Source of the DNA: Petrosia ficiformis
Lineage: Eukaryota; Porifera; Demospongiae; Haplosclerida; Petrosiidae
Direction: 5' to 3'
Length of the DNA: 64,000 nt
Assembly: GCA_947044365.1 (NCBI GenBank)
Contig: OX345637.1
Location: forward strand, 7,453,701-7,517,700
Shown: in pieces, positions 1-12,200 of the stretch
Numbering within the stretch: position 1 is the first letter of the stretch
How the letters are laid out: every line of letters starts with the position of its first letter
Made by a program: the position numbers and the translations under genes
Notes under the pieces: generated by a model
Told to the model about the DNA's origin: nothing
Databases searched by the model: none
Seen by the model: the letters and a program-made list of their open reading frames with translations, nothing else

Positions 1-1
1 A

Positions 2-178
2 AGTCACGAAAGAAGAGGAAGAGGACAGAGGCAAACCGAAGAAGGAAAGAAAGATGAATCACAAAATGAGCCAACTGCCATTGATGTTCAATCGCATTCA
101 GAAGGATATCAGACTACACCTACAAGAGATTGTGGAAGTGTAGGGCAAACTAGTTTACTTACAAGCTCTAAATTTTGA
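2..178 (+). CDS. 3' end of a beta-helix/multi-pass membrane protein gene (array member 1, partial)
   Basis: An open frame runs from the window edge to a TGA at 176-178 and encodes about 58 polar residues rich in Arg, Gly, Glu and Gln. Only the cytoplasmic tail is present. It is assigned to the family by its end: it finishes ...LLTSSKF, where the intact member ending at 13593 finishes ...GLCSSFKF, and both have an Arg/Lys/Glu-rich stretch followed by a Ser/His/Thr-rich stretch. A similar nucleotide stretch is also found as a relic downstream of the second member, at about 7380-7475. AATAAA signals follow at 542 and 572. The rest of the gene lies outside the window. Confidence 0.7.
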   Translation, partial: SHERRGRGQRQTEEGKKDESQNEPTAIDVQSHSEGYQTTPTRDCGSVGQTSLLTSSKF

Positions 179-1542
179 GTGTAACTTTTCTTTAATTGTA
201 AAGACTTTCATTGTTATGATAATTGAATTTAGTTGATTCCAAGGAGGGTGTGATTAGTTATAATTATAGTATATACAGGAATTTCCCCTTGATCAAGACC
301 CACACAGTTGCTACAATATAGGATTGAATTGGTGGCTGATATATTCAAATTTGCATAATAGGTGAGTTATTACATTCAAGTATGATTTCTACATATTTGT
401 GTGGAGATTAATGCATACTGAAACTATAACTAGGTACACCAGCAAAAATTAATAGTTAATGAAACTGCTTTGCTAAACTAATAATATTAATTATGATCAC
501 TCTGTCTATCAGCTAATTCCAAAAGTATGTAGTGTGAATGTAATAAACAACCCTATTAGATAGTTTTAGGCAATAAAATTGTACATCCTCAGAGTCAGTA
601 TAGTAATTCATTAATCTTTGTATCTCAAGCACAGACTAGTCTGGCAATCGCAGCCCCTCCTATACTTCCAAAAGGAGGGTCTGGGAAACTGTAATACAGA
701 GGATTTCAGTTCCGTTGACACAATTATTCCGTTTCATAACCACGCCCTCCATATAATAGTACATAATTTTATATGGAGGTGTGGTTACGGAATGAAATAA
801 TTGTGTCAACGGAACTGAAATCCTCTGTATAACAAGTAGTTTCGTTGGAATGTAGGGTAACTATACAAATTCAACCATAATCATGTGACAATGAAAACGT
901 GTGTTGTGCAATAATTCGCTTTGTATAGTTGTTGCCTGGCATGTGGCGTAGAGACTGTACTGAAATACAGGAAGGTTTTGTGAGATAGAGAAATTGTAAT
1001 GTTTTTTAAAAGGGCTTCTGTATCTAAAAAGGGCAAAAAAACCAACACTGCAGGCTTTATCAGACAAAGAAACAACAAACTATTGACCTTGAAGCAGTTC
1101 CATTAATCAAATCAAAAGAATTCCGTAGCAGGCACTTTTCCTAAACCCTGTTGGAAGACACACAAACACATCTTTCCCCTTTAAAAATATTCACATCCTC
1201 TCTCTACTCCTTTTTGATAGGGCAATATCTACAGCTTTTTGCCAAGCACTCGATCATGTCCATTTTTTCAATACATAATTTTGTGTTTATGGTATAACGT
1301 GATTTGATTGGGGCATCATATATTGGTGCCCAGAACTACTTGTTGCATTATAGTTCTCCAGACCCTCATTTGTGTGTGAGATACATGCATTTTACACAAA
1401 ACTCCCACTCTCACACTTCATGTCTTCATACTTGCACATCTCATTGACGATTTAAATGAACTGGATGTAGGTATGTGTTCATAAGAGTGTGTCTCAATTT
1501 TAACATGAATCATTTATATATATGCATGACAAAACGTGGATT
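179..1542. other. Intergenic region after array member 1
   Basis: AT-rich DNA with no supported gene. It holds two AATAAA signals and the foldback element at 694-830. The short open frames here are not supported: one at 618-800 only crosses the hairpin. Confidence 0.5.
694..830. mobile_element. Foldback (hairpin) MITE-like element
   Basis: A near-perfect inverted repeat. The left arm starts ATACAGAGGATTTCAG and the right arm ends CTGAAATCCTCTGTAT. The arms are about 63 bases, with a loop of roughly 10 bases and a few mismatches near the middle of the arms. No coding capacity. The shape suits a non-autonomous foldback element; no clear target duplication was identified. Confidence 0.65.
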
Positions 1543-1833
1543 ATGGCTCAGCGAACTTATGATTCTGACGAAAAGCTTCAAGAAGCACCTACAAAGAGAC
1601 TAAGGCTAGATTTTGGCGGCTTCAATTCTGTAAGTAGGGAGTTTAATGGTGCTTCAACTTTATAAGAGCAAATTCCAGAAAGCTGGCAGAAGAAGTGGGC
1701 ACATGTAACTCTAGCAAAAAATGATTGTAATGCTTTTTGCTGCACAGTTTGGTCAAAAGTAGTTTCTTGTGCACATCACGTAGAGAGGGATGTTACACGT
1801 TATATTACCTCAACCCAACATCAACTAATTTGA
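1543..1833 (+). pseudogene. Degenerate zinc-finger (BED/hAT-like) N-terminal fragment
   Basis: One frame starts at ATG 1543, is interrupted by TAA at 1663-1665, and continues to TGA at 1831-1833. The first part is charged and ends ...KRLRLDFGGFNS. The second part reads ...SWQKKWAHV..., then CCTVW, CAHH and ITSTQHQ, which resembles the CxxC...H...H zinc-finger module found at the start of many hAT-type transposases and related invertebrate proteins. One expected Cys is Trp (CTVW). A GTAAGT sequence at 1630 could be a splice donor but is not needed, since both halves share a frame. Probably a decayed transposon or retrocopy fragment. Family assignment is from the motif only. Confidence 0.4.
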
Positions 1834-3079
1834 GAGCTCTACAAAATATTCTAATAATGGTTGAAGACATTTTTTCATATACCAAAAGGATATGTCTCAG
1901 TTAGTATAAAGACACGTCTCACTCATAACTATAGCACTCACGCTCATTTTCAATTGTGTTATCACTTCAATGCCATGAGGTTGAGAGCTCTGTCATGGTT
2001 AGCCAATTAACTACTGTTGGTTACAATAAAATTTATAATCATAGTTAATTCTAACATTTCGCCCTAAAAGCAAACTGTGTGCTATGGCAAGTAAGAAACT
2101 ATTTCGGCCAATATAGTGTGCTATGTGTGTATGATTTGGAATCATACAAGAATAATGGAAAAAATTTTCAATAAATGAAAGAAGATGTAGGGACATCAAA
2201 AGCCAAAAAGTATGTGAATAAGGTCGGGAGGTTAAAGTAGGACTGAACATTAAGCAAACCACTTCCATATAACCCTACATAAGTACTTACACAGCAATAA
2301 AGAGGTTTGTTTAATTTCGGGTCCTACATTAACCTCCCAACCTTGTTCACGTACTTTTACCACACTTTCTGATTAAAAATTTATTGTCACGAACTTTTTG
2401 GATCAATAATAATGAATATTCAATAAAAGTATATCACTACACTATAAGTACAGTAGCATAATTTTCAATTTAGCCGGTCGTACATATTGCTATGACTACA
2501 TGTATATTGTTGCTGTGAGATAGTGTGTATTGATTATAATAAGCTACACTATGATTTACTCTTAATTTCATTGTAAAATTCATAAAAATATACTGGAAAA
2601 TTTGAAGTAATGAGAAACAAATTTTAATTAGTGTCATATACGTTGGTAAATTCTTTTTTTAAAGACCATTTTCACTGCTGGTACACAGATCTGAGTGATG
2701 TTAGCCCATGCTCCATGTGTAAATGCTAAAAAACTATAATGGTGAGACTGTGTACTTATACATAAGTGTTTCCCCAAACTTAAAAGAGGAACCATGCTCC
2801 CCTGCCCTTTAATATTAAAGTCAGTTTAACAACACTGATCGAAAATTATTTACTGAAGAGATGTACCATTTATGCATTCCTTCAGCTTTAATATTTATTC
2901 TGGGGGGACACTGTACAACCACAAATTGAATTATCCTTTGTAATTAGTATAATGAACATGTTTTGATGTTTCCATACTGAAAACTGCCAGCATGCATGTG
3001 TTATTATACATTGTATAGTTTACATATCATTATCAAAGTATTTTTTCAGTAGATCAGTACAATACTTTGAGAAGTACGC
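1834..3079. other. Intergenic region before array member 2
   Basis: AT-rich, with no supported gene. It contains the foldback copy at about 2164-2360. The last ~60 bases (GTTTACATATCATTATCAA at about 3018) closely match the sequence upstream of member 3 (about 9169), so the promoter-proximal region is shared between the two genes. Confidence 0.45.
2164..2360. mobile_element. Foldback element, diverged copy of the family found in the UBASH3 spacers
   Basis: Left arm TTTTCAATAAATGAAAGAAG...GGGACATC..., right arm ...GGTCCTACATTAACCTCC...CTTGTTC. The arms are imperfect inverted copies. The same core (AAACAAACCACTTCCATATA near the centre, TTAACCTCC in the right arm) recurs at 39104-39420, 48774-49066 and 62302-62604, so this is a dispersed family and not part of either gene array. 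This copy has lost most of the outer right arm. Confidence 0.6.
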
Positions 3080-6000
3080 ATGAAGAATTCACAGCCATCT
3101 GCTGTGTGGCTGTTGTTATCTTTATTGTCCACAGTTACAGCTACCACTCAAGTAATATATGTCAACAGATCATCTCCACATGCTGTTAATACGTCTGAAT
3201 GTTGGAAGGGAGGTCTAGTAACCCCATGTTCAACTTTTGACCTTGGAATAGCAGGTCTACATAATTTCTTGAAAGCTGTGGAGCTCATTATAGCAGAGGG
3301 TGATTATTACTTCACAAATAATGAAACTGGTCATTTTAACTACATGAATGGAATATCTATTATTGGAAAGGCAGATAATAATAATGGTAATAAACAACCT
3401 GTTACTATAAAATGCTCTGAAGGTGTCGGTTTTAGTTTTATCAACTGTAGTAATATCACTATCAATGGTATAATATTTAAGGGTTGTAGTCAATTGCAGT
3501 ATAGTACCAGTTTCGTTACTCAAAACAACACAGGACCTACATTTTTACAAACCTATGTATCCCTGTACTTTTTATACTGCAAGGATGTACACTTATTTAA
3601 TGTAAATGTTGAAAGCACATATGGAACTGGTATAGTGCTTTATAACATAGGAGGCTCGAACACGATTGAGTACTGCGAATTTCGTGAGAACCAATTTGAA
3701 GAAATGTCAGGAGGTGGGTGAATGTATATTGAATATTCATATTGTGTTCCTACTGCTAGTGGTATCAACTGTCTTAACACTGGTGAGTCTAATGTTAATG
3801 CATCTTATAACAGTGCTGCTAGTGTTCATGTGAAAAACTCCAACTTCATTTTAAACCATGCAAATATTTCTAATGAAGGTACCTTTGTCTTTCCTCAAAA
3901 ACAAAACCATACTGCCTTTGGACATGGAGGAGGTCTCTCAGCCTTTTTCAAAGGTTCAGCAAACCATATAAATATTACTATTGAACAATGTTTATTTGAA
4001 AAAAACTCAGCTCTTTGGGGTGGAGGAATGTTTGCTGAATTTCAAGATTATTCATTTAACAATACCCTCCAAGTGAATTCTTGTAATATTTGGAACAATA
4101 AGGTTTATTTTAATGATCAAAAGAATGAAGGAACAGGAGGAGGTGGATCTCGAGTGGGCTTCATCTTTTATAATGACACAGCAGCATACAATAATAGTAT
4201 TGTGTTTGATCATTGCTGGTTCATACATAACAGTGCTTATTTTGGTGGTGGAGTCTCATTCTATACTCCTCGTCAACATAAACATGGTCAAAATAAACTA
4301 CAACTACATAATTGTTTATTTGAACACAATCAGGCTAGGCTTGGTGCAGCAATTGACTTATCAGCTTGGCATTCATCTATTGTCGGTACTATTCCAACTC
4401 CTCTAGTTGATAACTGTGCATTTAGGTTTAATTATCCTCGTCAGGGTGGATTAATTGGTATAGGTGCAATGTATATAGATGCTGTTCATGTGCAATTTCA
4501 AAATAATGTGGAATTTGAATCCAACCAGGGCTCAGCTTTGGCCATAACTGGATCTCATATTGAAGTGCTTAAAAACTGTACAATGACATTTCAAAATAAT
4601 AGTGGAAGAAATGGAGGAGCAATAGCACTACTTGGAAATGCATTCATTGTTACTAATGACAATTCCCAGTTGATTTTCAATAACAATAGAGCTTATTACT
4701 CTGGAGGTGCAATTTACTACTTTAGTTCAGGTGAACGTGATTTGATCTACTCACGTAATTGTTTTATTCGATTTCAAGATATCACTCTTCCACCAGACAG
4801 GTGGACATCAACATTTGAATTTCGAAATAACACTGCCAGTGAACATCCAAATTCCATTTATGCTTCCACTATACTGCCATGTGTACAAGACGTCAATAAG
4901 AGAGTGTTTTGCTGGAATAAGTATCGTAGGAATTGGAGGTACTTCCTCCATCATGGATCCGAATATCCTTGTTGTAACACGAGTCATGAGACAAATTGTG
5001 AGTCTTCTCCACGGGTTTCTACAGCTGCTTCAATGTTTTTCCCAGATTCAAACTTGAAATTGTCTTACGATGTAATTCCAGGTAACATTACAACGCTAAA
5101 CCTACCTGTAAAGAATGACATTGGTATTGATGTAACAGATAATACCATATTCATTGCTCGCATTACTGATACCAAGTTGGATACAGATGAGGATGGAAAG
5201 GCTTTGGCTTCATTTAAAGGTGGTGGCAATTATCAATATAACTACATTTCACATCAGCAACTTTTTCTTTTAGGAAATAAAAGCTCAACAGTAAAGTTAG
5301 AAATAGAAACTGTTGATCCAATTGTCATTCAAGAAAAAATTACTGTCCATTTTTGTGAATGTCCTCCTGGATATATATTCAATTCCAAATCTTCAAAATG
5401 TGTTTGTGCTGGAAATTATCGTAGTTATGTAGTCTGTGATGAAACGAACTATGCAGCAAACATCATTAGAGGAGTATGGATAGGCCAACACCCTCATTAT
5501 AATGATAGTCTTCTTATTGGTCTCAGTCCCTATGTACAAGATGTCAGTGTTAGTGAAACAATCCAGTTGCCACACAATACAAGTAAACTGTCTGACTGTC
5601 TATGTGGAAACCGCAAAGGTGTATTATGTGGAGAGTGTAAAGAAGGATATGGGGTAGCTATGAATACAGAGGATTTCAAATGTGTTTCTTGTTCAAAAGA
5701 GGATACCCATCGTAACTGGTTCTATTACATGTTAACAGAGTTTCTTCCAGTTACAATATTTTTTGCTGCAGTATTTCTGTTTAGTATGACTGTCACTTTC
5801 GGTCCTTTGAACTCATATATATTCTTTGCTCAAGTTGTAACAACTGTTGTTAAAATTGGTGCTGATGGAATGATCCCTTTGGAGAACACAATTAAACACT
5901 ACAAGGATATTGAGAGTATTTATGTAATTCCGTATGATTTCTGGAATCTGAATTTCTTTCGTACATTGATGCCTAAATTTTGTTTGAGTCGTAATATAAC

Positions 6001-7234
6001 TACACTTGATGTGCTCTCTTTGGGCTATGTGACAGCATTCTACCCATTACTATTACTATTTGTATTTATTACATTAATGAGTCTGTATAACCGAGGAGTC
6101 GGAATATTTGTCTGTATTTTTCGTCCACTGCACAGATGTCTTGCTCGTTTCAGGCAGTGGACAAACCTGCAACAGTCCATTACTGGAGGGATAGCTGTTT
6201 TTATTGTGATATCGTAGACCAAACTCACATTAGTATCACTTCAACTTCTTAATTATATTCCTCTCTATAATGCAGAGGGTTATGAACCAGTAACACGGGT
6301 TTCATATATTGATGGCACAATTGAGCTTGGTAGTGCAAAAAGCCTACAGTGTATTATCACAGCTTCAATTGTATTTTCCACTTTTGTTATCATTCCACCT
6401 TTGCTACTTGCCTATCCATCTATGCTTCGATTTCTTGAGTGGATTTCTTGCAGGCGTCTAAGACTTGGCAAGTTTTTCCCTACTCTGAAGTTACAGACAT
6501 TCCTAGATGAATTTCATGGCTATTACAAAGACGGAAGTAATGGTGGATTGGATTGTAGATGGTTTGCTAGCCTATACTTTTGTTTACGTATAGCTCTCTT
6601 TGCCGTGTACTCCATAACAGTATCATGGTATGACCAGTATATTGCACAAATATTAATATTCTTGTTTGCTGCTTTGATGTTTTCAGTTATTCGACCTTAT
6701 CGAGAAGAGTGGATCAATAACACTGATGTTACAATGCTCTTAACTTTGGCTATAATCACAGCCCTTAGTCTATACAACCTTCAACTGGCAAGAATAGGAC
6801 AAGGTATAAATGTGTGGGCCTTTGCAATACAGTTTATACTGATAGTAATGCCATTGCTTTACTGCATTGGTTATTACTGCACACTACTGTGGATACGAAC
6901 AAAATCAAGATGCATTGATTATGCGAAACGTAAATTAGTAAGCGACGATTCTGCATTATTACAACAATCTAATGATGGAACAGATGGTTCTCAACATAGC
7001 CTTGTTGATAGTACCCATGTTCCGAATTTCCTTGACTACATGGAGAACACAGGACGCATGAGAGGTCGTGTTAGATTGTCAAATTCTCACAGATGGAATA
7101 AGAATAATCGTGGTAATTTCAATCATCCTCAGCCTGGTATTATCAACTCTAACCAATCATGTAGTGAAACTACTCCATTACTGACACCTAGTTCCACTAT
7201 CACTGGTTCTGGTAATAGCTGGATAGCCTTCTGA
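3080..7234 (+). pseudogene. Beta-helix/multi-pass membrane protein gene, array member 2, broken by two nonsense codons
   Basis: A single frame of 1,385 codons is interrupted by TGA at 3719-3721 (codon 214) and TAG at 6215-6217 (codon 1046), with no frameshift. The architecture is intact: a signal peptide (MKNSQPSAVWLLLSLLST...), IYVNRSSP and SECWKGG motifs, Asn-rich beta-helix repeats with FxxN...GGAI, a Cys-rich CGxCKEGYG collar, multi-pass segments including FGPLNSYIFFAQ and FLDEFHGYYKDG, and a tail with DSTHVPNFLD and ETTPLL. Paralogues show the first stop replaced a Gly codon (GGA or GGT) and the second a Tyr codon (TAT in ISYTKF). The tail ends early at ...WIAF; a relic of the ancestral 3' end lies at about 7380-7475. 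AATAAA at 7526. Probably non-functional, unless these are allelic or assembly errors. Confidence 0.8.
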
Positions 7235-7700
7235 ATGCAACTACGTCAGATGGTTCTGGAATCATTAGAATTAGTTCTTTATAGTTTTATCTTCACTTAC
7301 TCTTACCACTACATTCTGTGATTCATCTTTCTTTCAGTCCTTACTCATTTTGTGTTTGTCCTATTCTTCTTTCTTTACATGTCTGAACTACGCTTGCAAG
7401 AAATTATGGAAGTGTAGGGAAAATTAGTTACATGGTTTACTTAAAATTAAAAGCTCTAAATTTTGAACGACAATATTATAGAAGATCTAGTTTCTTTAAA
7501 ATTCTATTATGTAATACTTCTCTTCAATAAATTATTTTATTGCTGATCATGTGACCTGTGGCCAATCAGAGTGCAGATAATGCGTCACATGATTGAACAT
7601 TAAATCACTTTTGCAAGTTAGTTATTGCACACTTTGCTCACATCTACTAACGAAGCAGCTCCAACAACAGTGGTAGTTTACCAGATCGTCAATAAATCAC

Positions 7701-7873
7701 TTAGAACACACTTGACAGTGCATTGTGTGTTTCAATGCAGCACTTGGGCGGTCAATAAAGGTCTCGTTTACATAACGCACTCGCCTTCGGCTCGTGCATT
7801 ATGTAAACTCAACCTTTATTGACCCGCCCTCGTGCTACATTAAAACACGTAATCACGGTAAAGTGTGTTCTAA
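7701..7873. mobile_element. Foldback MITE-like element
   Basis: An inverted repeat with outer ends TTAGAACACACTTG and AAGTGTGTTCTAA, inner arms GGTCAATAAAGG.../...CCTTTATTGACC, and an apex CGCACTCGCCTTCGGCTCGTGC. The structure is a long hairpin of about 173 bases with modest mismatches. No coding potential. Confidence 0.6.
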
Positions 7874-8554
7874 CTATTACATAATAAAGTACCAAATAGT
7901 GGGTGTGTTGCATTGAGTGCCAGCTTATGATTAGAATTTCCCCCAACCAAGGCAAAACCGTTAGAGGAGGCTGATAAAATTATATTTTGTGAGGTGAGTT
8001 AATGTACAATTAATTATGACAGCGCTAGCCTAAATATTCATTGTCTCTAAATGAGACCTAAACAATAATTGTGGGGTGTTGTTTGGAATTGTAGATATTA
8101 TTTCAGTCTGTGTATATAGTTCATATCATGATAGCTAGTTTCATTTTTTGGCCAGCTACTGTGTCCAATGGCTGTATGATAACTTCAATAGACCATTCAC
8201 AATAATACCCTTTCCTTTAATTTTTTGGAGCATTGTTTAGTTGAATTCGAACTTTTGGACCATGTATTCAGTACTGATATTAGGCACTTAGTACATTATA
8301 ATATTATACTCAATAAAATTAAGATCATATAATTGTAATCAATTATTGCTCAAAAACATAACATAATTTATAGCATTGTCCATGATTAGCCATATGAGTT
8401 GGTTCTATTTCTATTTACATTCATATCAGTCTATTCTCTGTTATCAGCAAATTCACTACTAGATATATTATGTATAAGATATTGTTCATTGTTGTTGTGG
8501 GCATATATAACTCATGGTTGATAACTGAACCTGATCAGATCACTGATGATCATG

Positions 8555-8917
8555 GTCTATCTCACTGCGAAAATAGTTAGTACAGTTGCAAGGATTGAAG
8601 AACGTGTAAATAAATTTCCGTGGAATGTTATTTACACATTATTTAATGGACTACAAAACTAAGTGAAAATAAATTCCTCACGAAAATTACCCGCTATACA
8701 GTAATTGTATCTGCCCATCAAAAGCGTTTGGAAAAATGCAAACATATAATTTAATTTATTCTAGTGTACCTTTTAATACTTGGTATAATTATGTCATGCA
8801 TTTAGCCACAATAAACTGTATGACAAACTGAATTGAGATTCATGCTATTCCTTGCAACTGTACTAACTAATAAAATTGTTATTTTGACAATTTAATTTTT
8901 GCAGTGAGAAAATAGAT
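8555..8917. mobile_element. Imperfect terminal-inverted-repeat element
   Basis: The left end TCTATCTCACTGCGAAAATA followed by AGTTAGTACAGTTGCAAGGA is mirrored at the right end by TCCTTGCAACTGTACTAACT and ATTTTTGCAGTGAGAAAATAGA. The right arm has about 30 extra bases between the two matching blocks. Probably a non-autonomous element; boundaries are approximate. Confidence 0.4.
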
Positions 8918-9243
8918 CTAGAAATAGATGAATGTCACATATGCATTAATCAATTCAAGACTTTGTTGGGAATTTTCAACATGTACTGATACAGATGTGA
9001 TGATTGGCCAGGATCCATGGAATAAAAAATATAAAACTATAATAGGGAGCCTATGCTCTATTATATAGTTCACGATTTGCATTATCTAACACTCATTTAT
9101 AATCAGCAAGTTACATTTGTACATAAACATGTTTTTCATATTGAAAGCTTATCTGTAGTAGTAATAAGTTTACATATCACTATCAAAATATTAATTTGTA
9201 TTAATTTTATTTTATTAGCTCTAAGCTTCTTATCACAACACTC

Positions 9244-12200
9244 ATGTGGCAACACACAAGAAATTTACAACTATCTGTTGTGTGGCTTTTGTTATCATTA
9301 TTATCAACAGCCACTACTCAAGTAATATATGTCAACAGATCTTCTCCAAATGCTGTTAATACGTCTGAATGTTGGAAGGGAGGCTACCCATGTTCAACTT
9401 TTGACCTTGGGATAGCAGGTCTACATAATTTTTCGAAAGCCATGGAGCTCATTATAGCAGAGGGTGATTATAACTTCATAAATAATGAAACTGGTCATTT
9501 TAACTACACAAATGGAATATCTATTATTGGAAAGGCAGATAATATGAATGGGAATACAAAACCCGTTACTATAAAGTGCTCTGAAGGTGTCGGTTTTAGT
9601 TTTATTAACTGTAGTAATATCACTATCAATGGTATAATATTTAATGGTTGTAGTCAATTACAGAATAGTACCAGTTATAATAAAACCAATGGCATTTTTT
9701 CCCTGTTTAACGTGTGTTTATACTTCTTATATTGCAGTGATGTAAGCTTAACATATGTGATAGTTGAAAACACCAAAGGAGTCGGCGTTGTGCTTTATAA
9801 CACAGGAGGAAGTTCCATAATTGATTATTGTGAATTTCTTAGAAACCAGTTTCAGGACAATACTAACATGTCAGGAGGTGGGGGTGTGTATATTGAGTAT
9901 TCTTATTGTGTTCCTACAGCTAGTGGTACAAACTGTCTTGATGGTACGAGTGATACAAATGTCAATAATAGTTATGTCAGTGATGCAAACTTTGTTATTC
10001 GAAATTCTTCTTTTATCTACAACAGAGCTAACATCAGTAATTTTGCAAATGAGACATTTATTCTACCTCATAAGCAGCATCATGCAGCATTTGGTCGTGG
10101 GGGAGGGTTTTCAGCTTTTTTTAAAGGTGATTCACGTAATATTACTATTACCATTGAACATTGCTTTTTCCTTAATAATTCTGCACTGTGGGGTGGTGGA
10201 ATTTTTATTGAATTTCAAGATACATCACATAACAATACAGTTTCTATTATATCCTCATTTGTGTTTGATAATTCATTGTATTACAATGATACAAGGAACG
10301 AAGGAACGGGAGGAGGAGGATCGAGAGTTGGCTTCATTTTCTATGATCATTTCGTTTCTTACAACAATTTAATTCTCTTTGATAATTGCCAATTTCTACA
10401 CAATGATGCATATTATGGAGGTGGAGTGTCATTTTATACCGCAAAACCACCAAATGATACCCATCAAAATCGATTAGTTCTAAAAAATTGTAATTTTAAA
10501 AATAATTCTGCAAAGCTTGGAGCAGCAATAGACCTTTCTGTATGGCATCCATCTGTCTTTGGTATTGTTCCTCAAACAGTTATCGCAAACTGTAATTTTA
10601 TTCATAATAACCCGGAATTCAAATCCCACCAAGGAGGACTAATTGGCGCTGGAGCAGTGTACGTTGATGGAATCCAAGTAAAATTCTGTGGGGTTGTACA
10701 ATTTTTATACAACCAGGGTTCAGCTTTAGCAATAACTGGATCATTTGTTGAAATGTTGAACAATTCTGATGTTACTTTTCAGAATAACACTGGAAGAAAT
10801 GGAGGGGCTATAGCACTATTAGGCAATGCATTTATTTTAACACACTACAATGCATCACCTTCTTTCATCAACAATTCAGCTTACTATCATGGTGGTGCTA
10901 TATACTCTTTTAGCTCTGGTGAACGGAATTTAATCTCTTCGCGTAATTGCATGATTCGTTTCATCAACATTGACTATCAACCAAAAAAGTGGACATCATC
11001 GTTTCTTTTTACAGACAATACTGCTAATCACACTCCTAATGCAATTTATGCTTCTACTATATTACCCTGTGTGTGGGGTGGTGCAGAGGGTAGTACTGTA
11101 AATGATGATAAACTTGATAAAAATGTTTTTTGTTGGAATGACAACTGGGTTTATTATGACTCGAACGCAAAGTTAAATTGTTCTATAGCTTCACAAAATT
11201 TGATTTCTACAGCTCCTTCAAAATTTTCTCCAGATTCAAATACATCTTATTCTGTTGTTCCAGGTGAAGTAATCAGCCTTGAGCTTCCTGTTTTTGATGA
11301 TAGGAATAACAATGTGACTGATAGTGTGACGTTCATTGCACGAATTCTTGATCCAAACAACGGTGCATCATTCCCTGGTGGGTATGATTACACACATGTA
11401 TCACATGAAGATCTAAGATTGCACGGAAAACCTAATACAACTATTCAAGTAAAGATCGAGACAATGGATCCAATAGTCATACAAAACAACATTAATATAA
11501 GCTTCTTAAAATGCCCACCAGGGTTTCAAGATCCCTCAAGTGAAGCAAATTACTGTCATTGCAATAAAACACGAATCTACAATAACTATGTCCACTGTTA
11601 TCAAAGCACATTTAGCATTACAATTGTTCGCACTATTTGGATTGGTGAAGTTAACATAAGTGGTAATTCAACTGAAGTAGCAGGAGGGTCTCCTTATATA
11701 TCCAGTGTTGGTAATGGACAGTTTGTTACCTTAGATAAGTCACATAATAATTCTGATGAAGTTTTCTGCAATAAACTAAATCGAACAGGTCCTCTGTGTG
11801 GAAAGTGTATTAAAAATTATGGAGTAGCAGTAAATTCTGAAGACTACCACTGTGTTTACTGTGATGATGAGAAAGCCCGTTACAGCTGGTTTTTCTACCT
11901 CCTTAGTGAATATTTACCAGTTACAATTCTATTTGCCATTATTTTTATGTTTAGTATCACATTAACATTTGGACCACTCAATTCATTTATCTTCTTTGCC
12001 CAAGTCATTACCACTGTTGTGAAAGTTAATGCTGATGGTATGATTTATCTCAACACAAAAGCTGTCTCCTATGAAACTTTGAAGTCGCTCTACATGGTAC
12101 CTTATGATATTTGGAACATGAATTTTTTTAGATACTGGATACCTGGGTTCTGCTTAAACAAAAACATGAACACATTAAATATAATGTCTCTAGAACTCAT

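Larger units (their letters stand above)
7235..9243. other. Intergenic region between array members 2 and 3
   Basis: No supported gene. It holds a relic of the ancestral 3' coding end of member 2 (about 7380-7475, matching 110-178), a small inverted repeat ATCATGTGAC...GTCACATGAT (about 7545-7593), and the foldback elements at 7701-7873 and about 8555-8917. The final ~80 bases resemble the sequence upstream of member 2. Confidence 0.45.

Noticed and set aside
3722..6217. A separate 831-aa gene starting at the ATG after the first stop
   Set aside because: It starts mid beta-helix, lacks a signal peptide and aligns without break to the middle of the paralogues; it is the interior of the broken gene.
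6401..7234. A separate 277-aa membrane protein gene
   Set aside because: It is the C-terminal part of the same broken gene; the frame is open back to the TAG at 6215.
9821..10372. 183-codon + strand open frame within array member 3
   Set aside because: It overlaps the 1,449-codon gene in another frame and has no signal or domain of its own.
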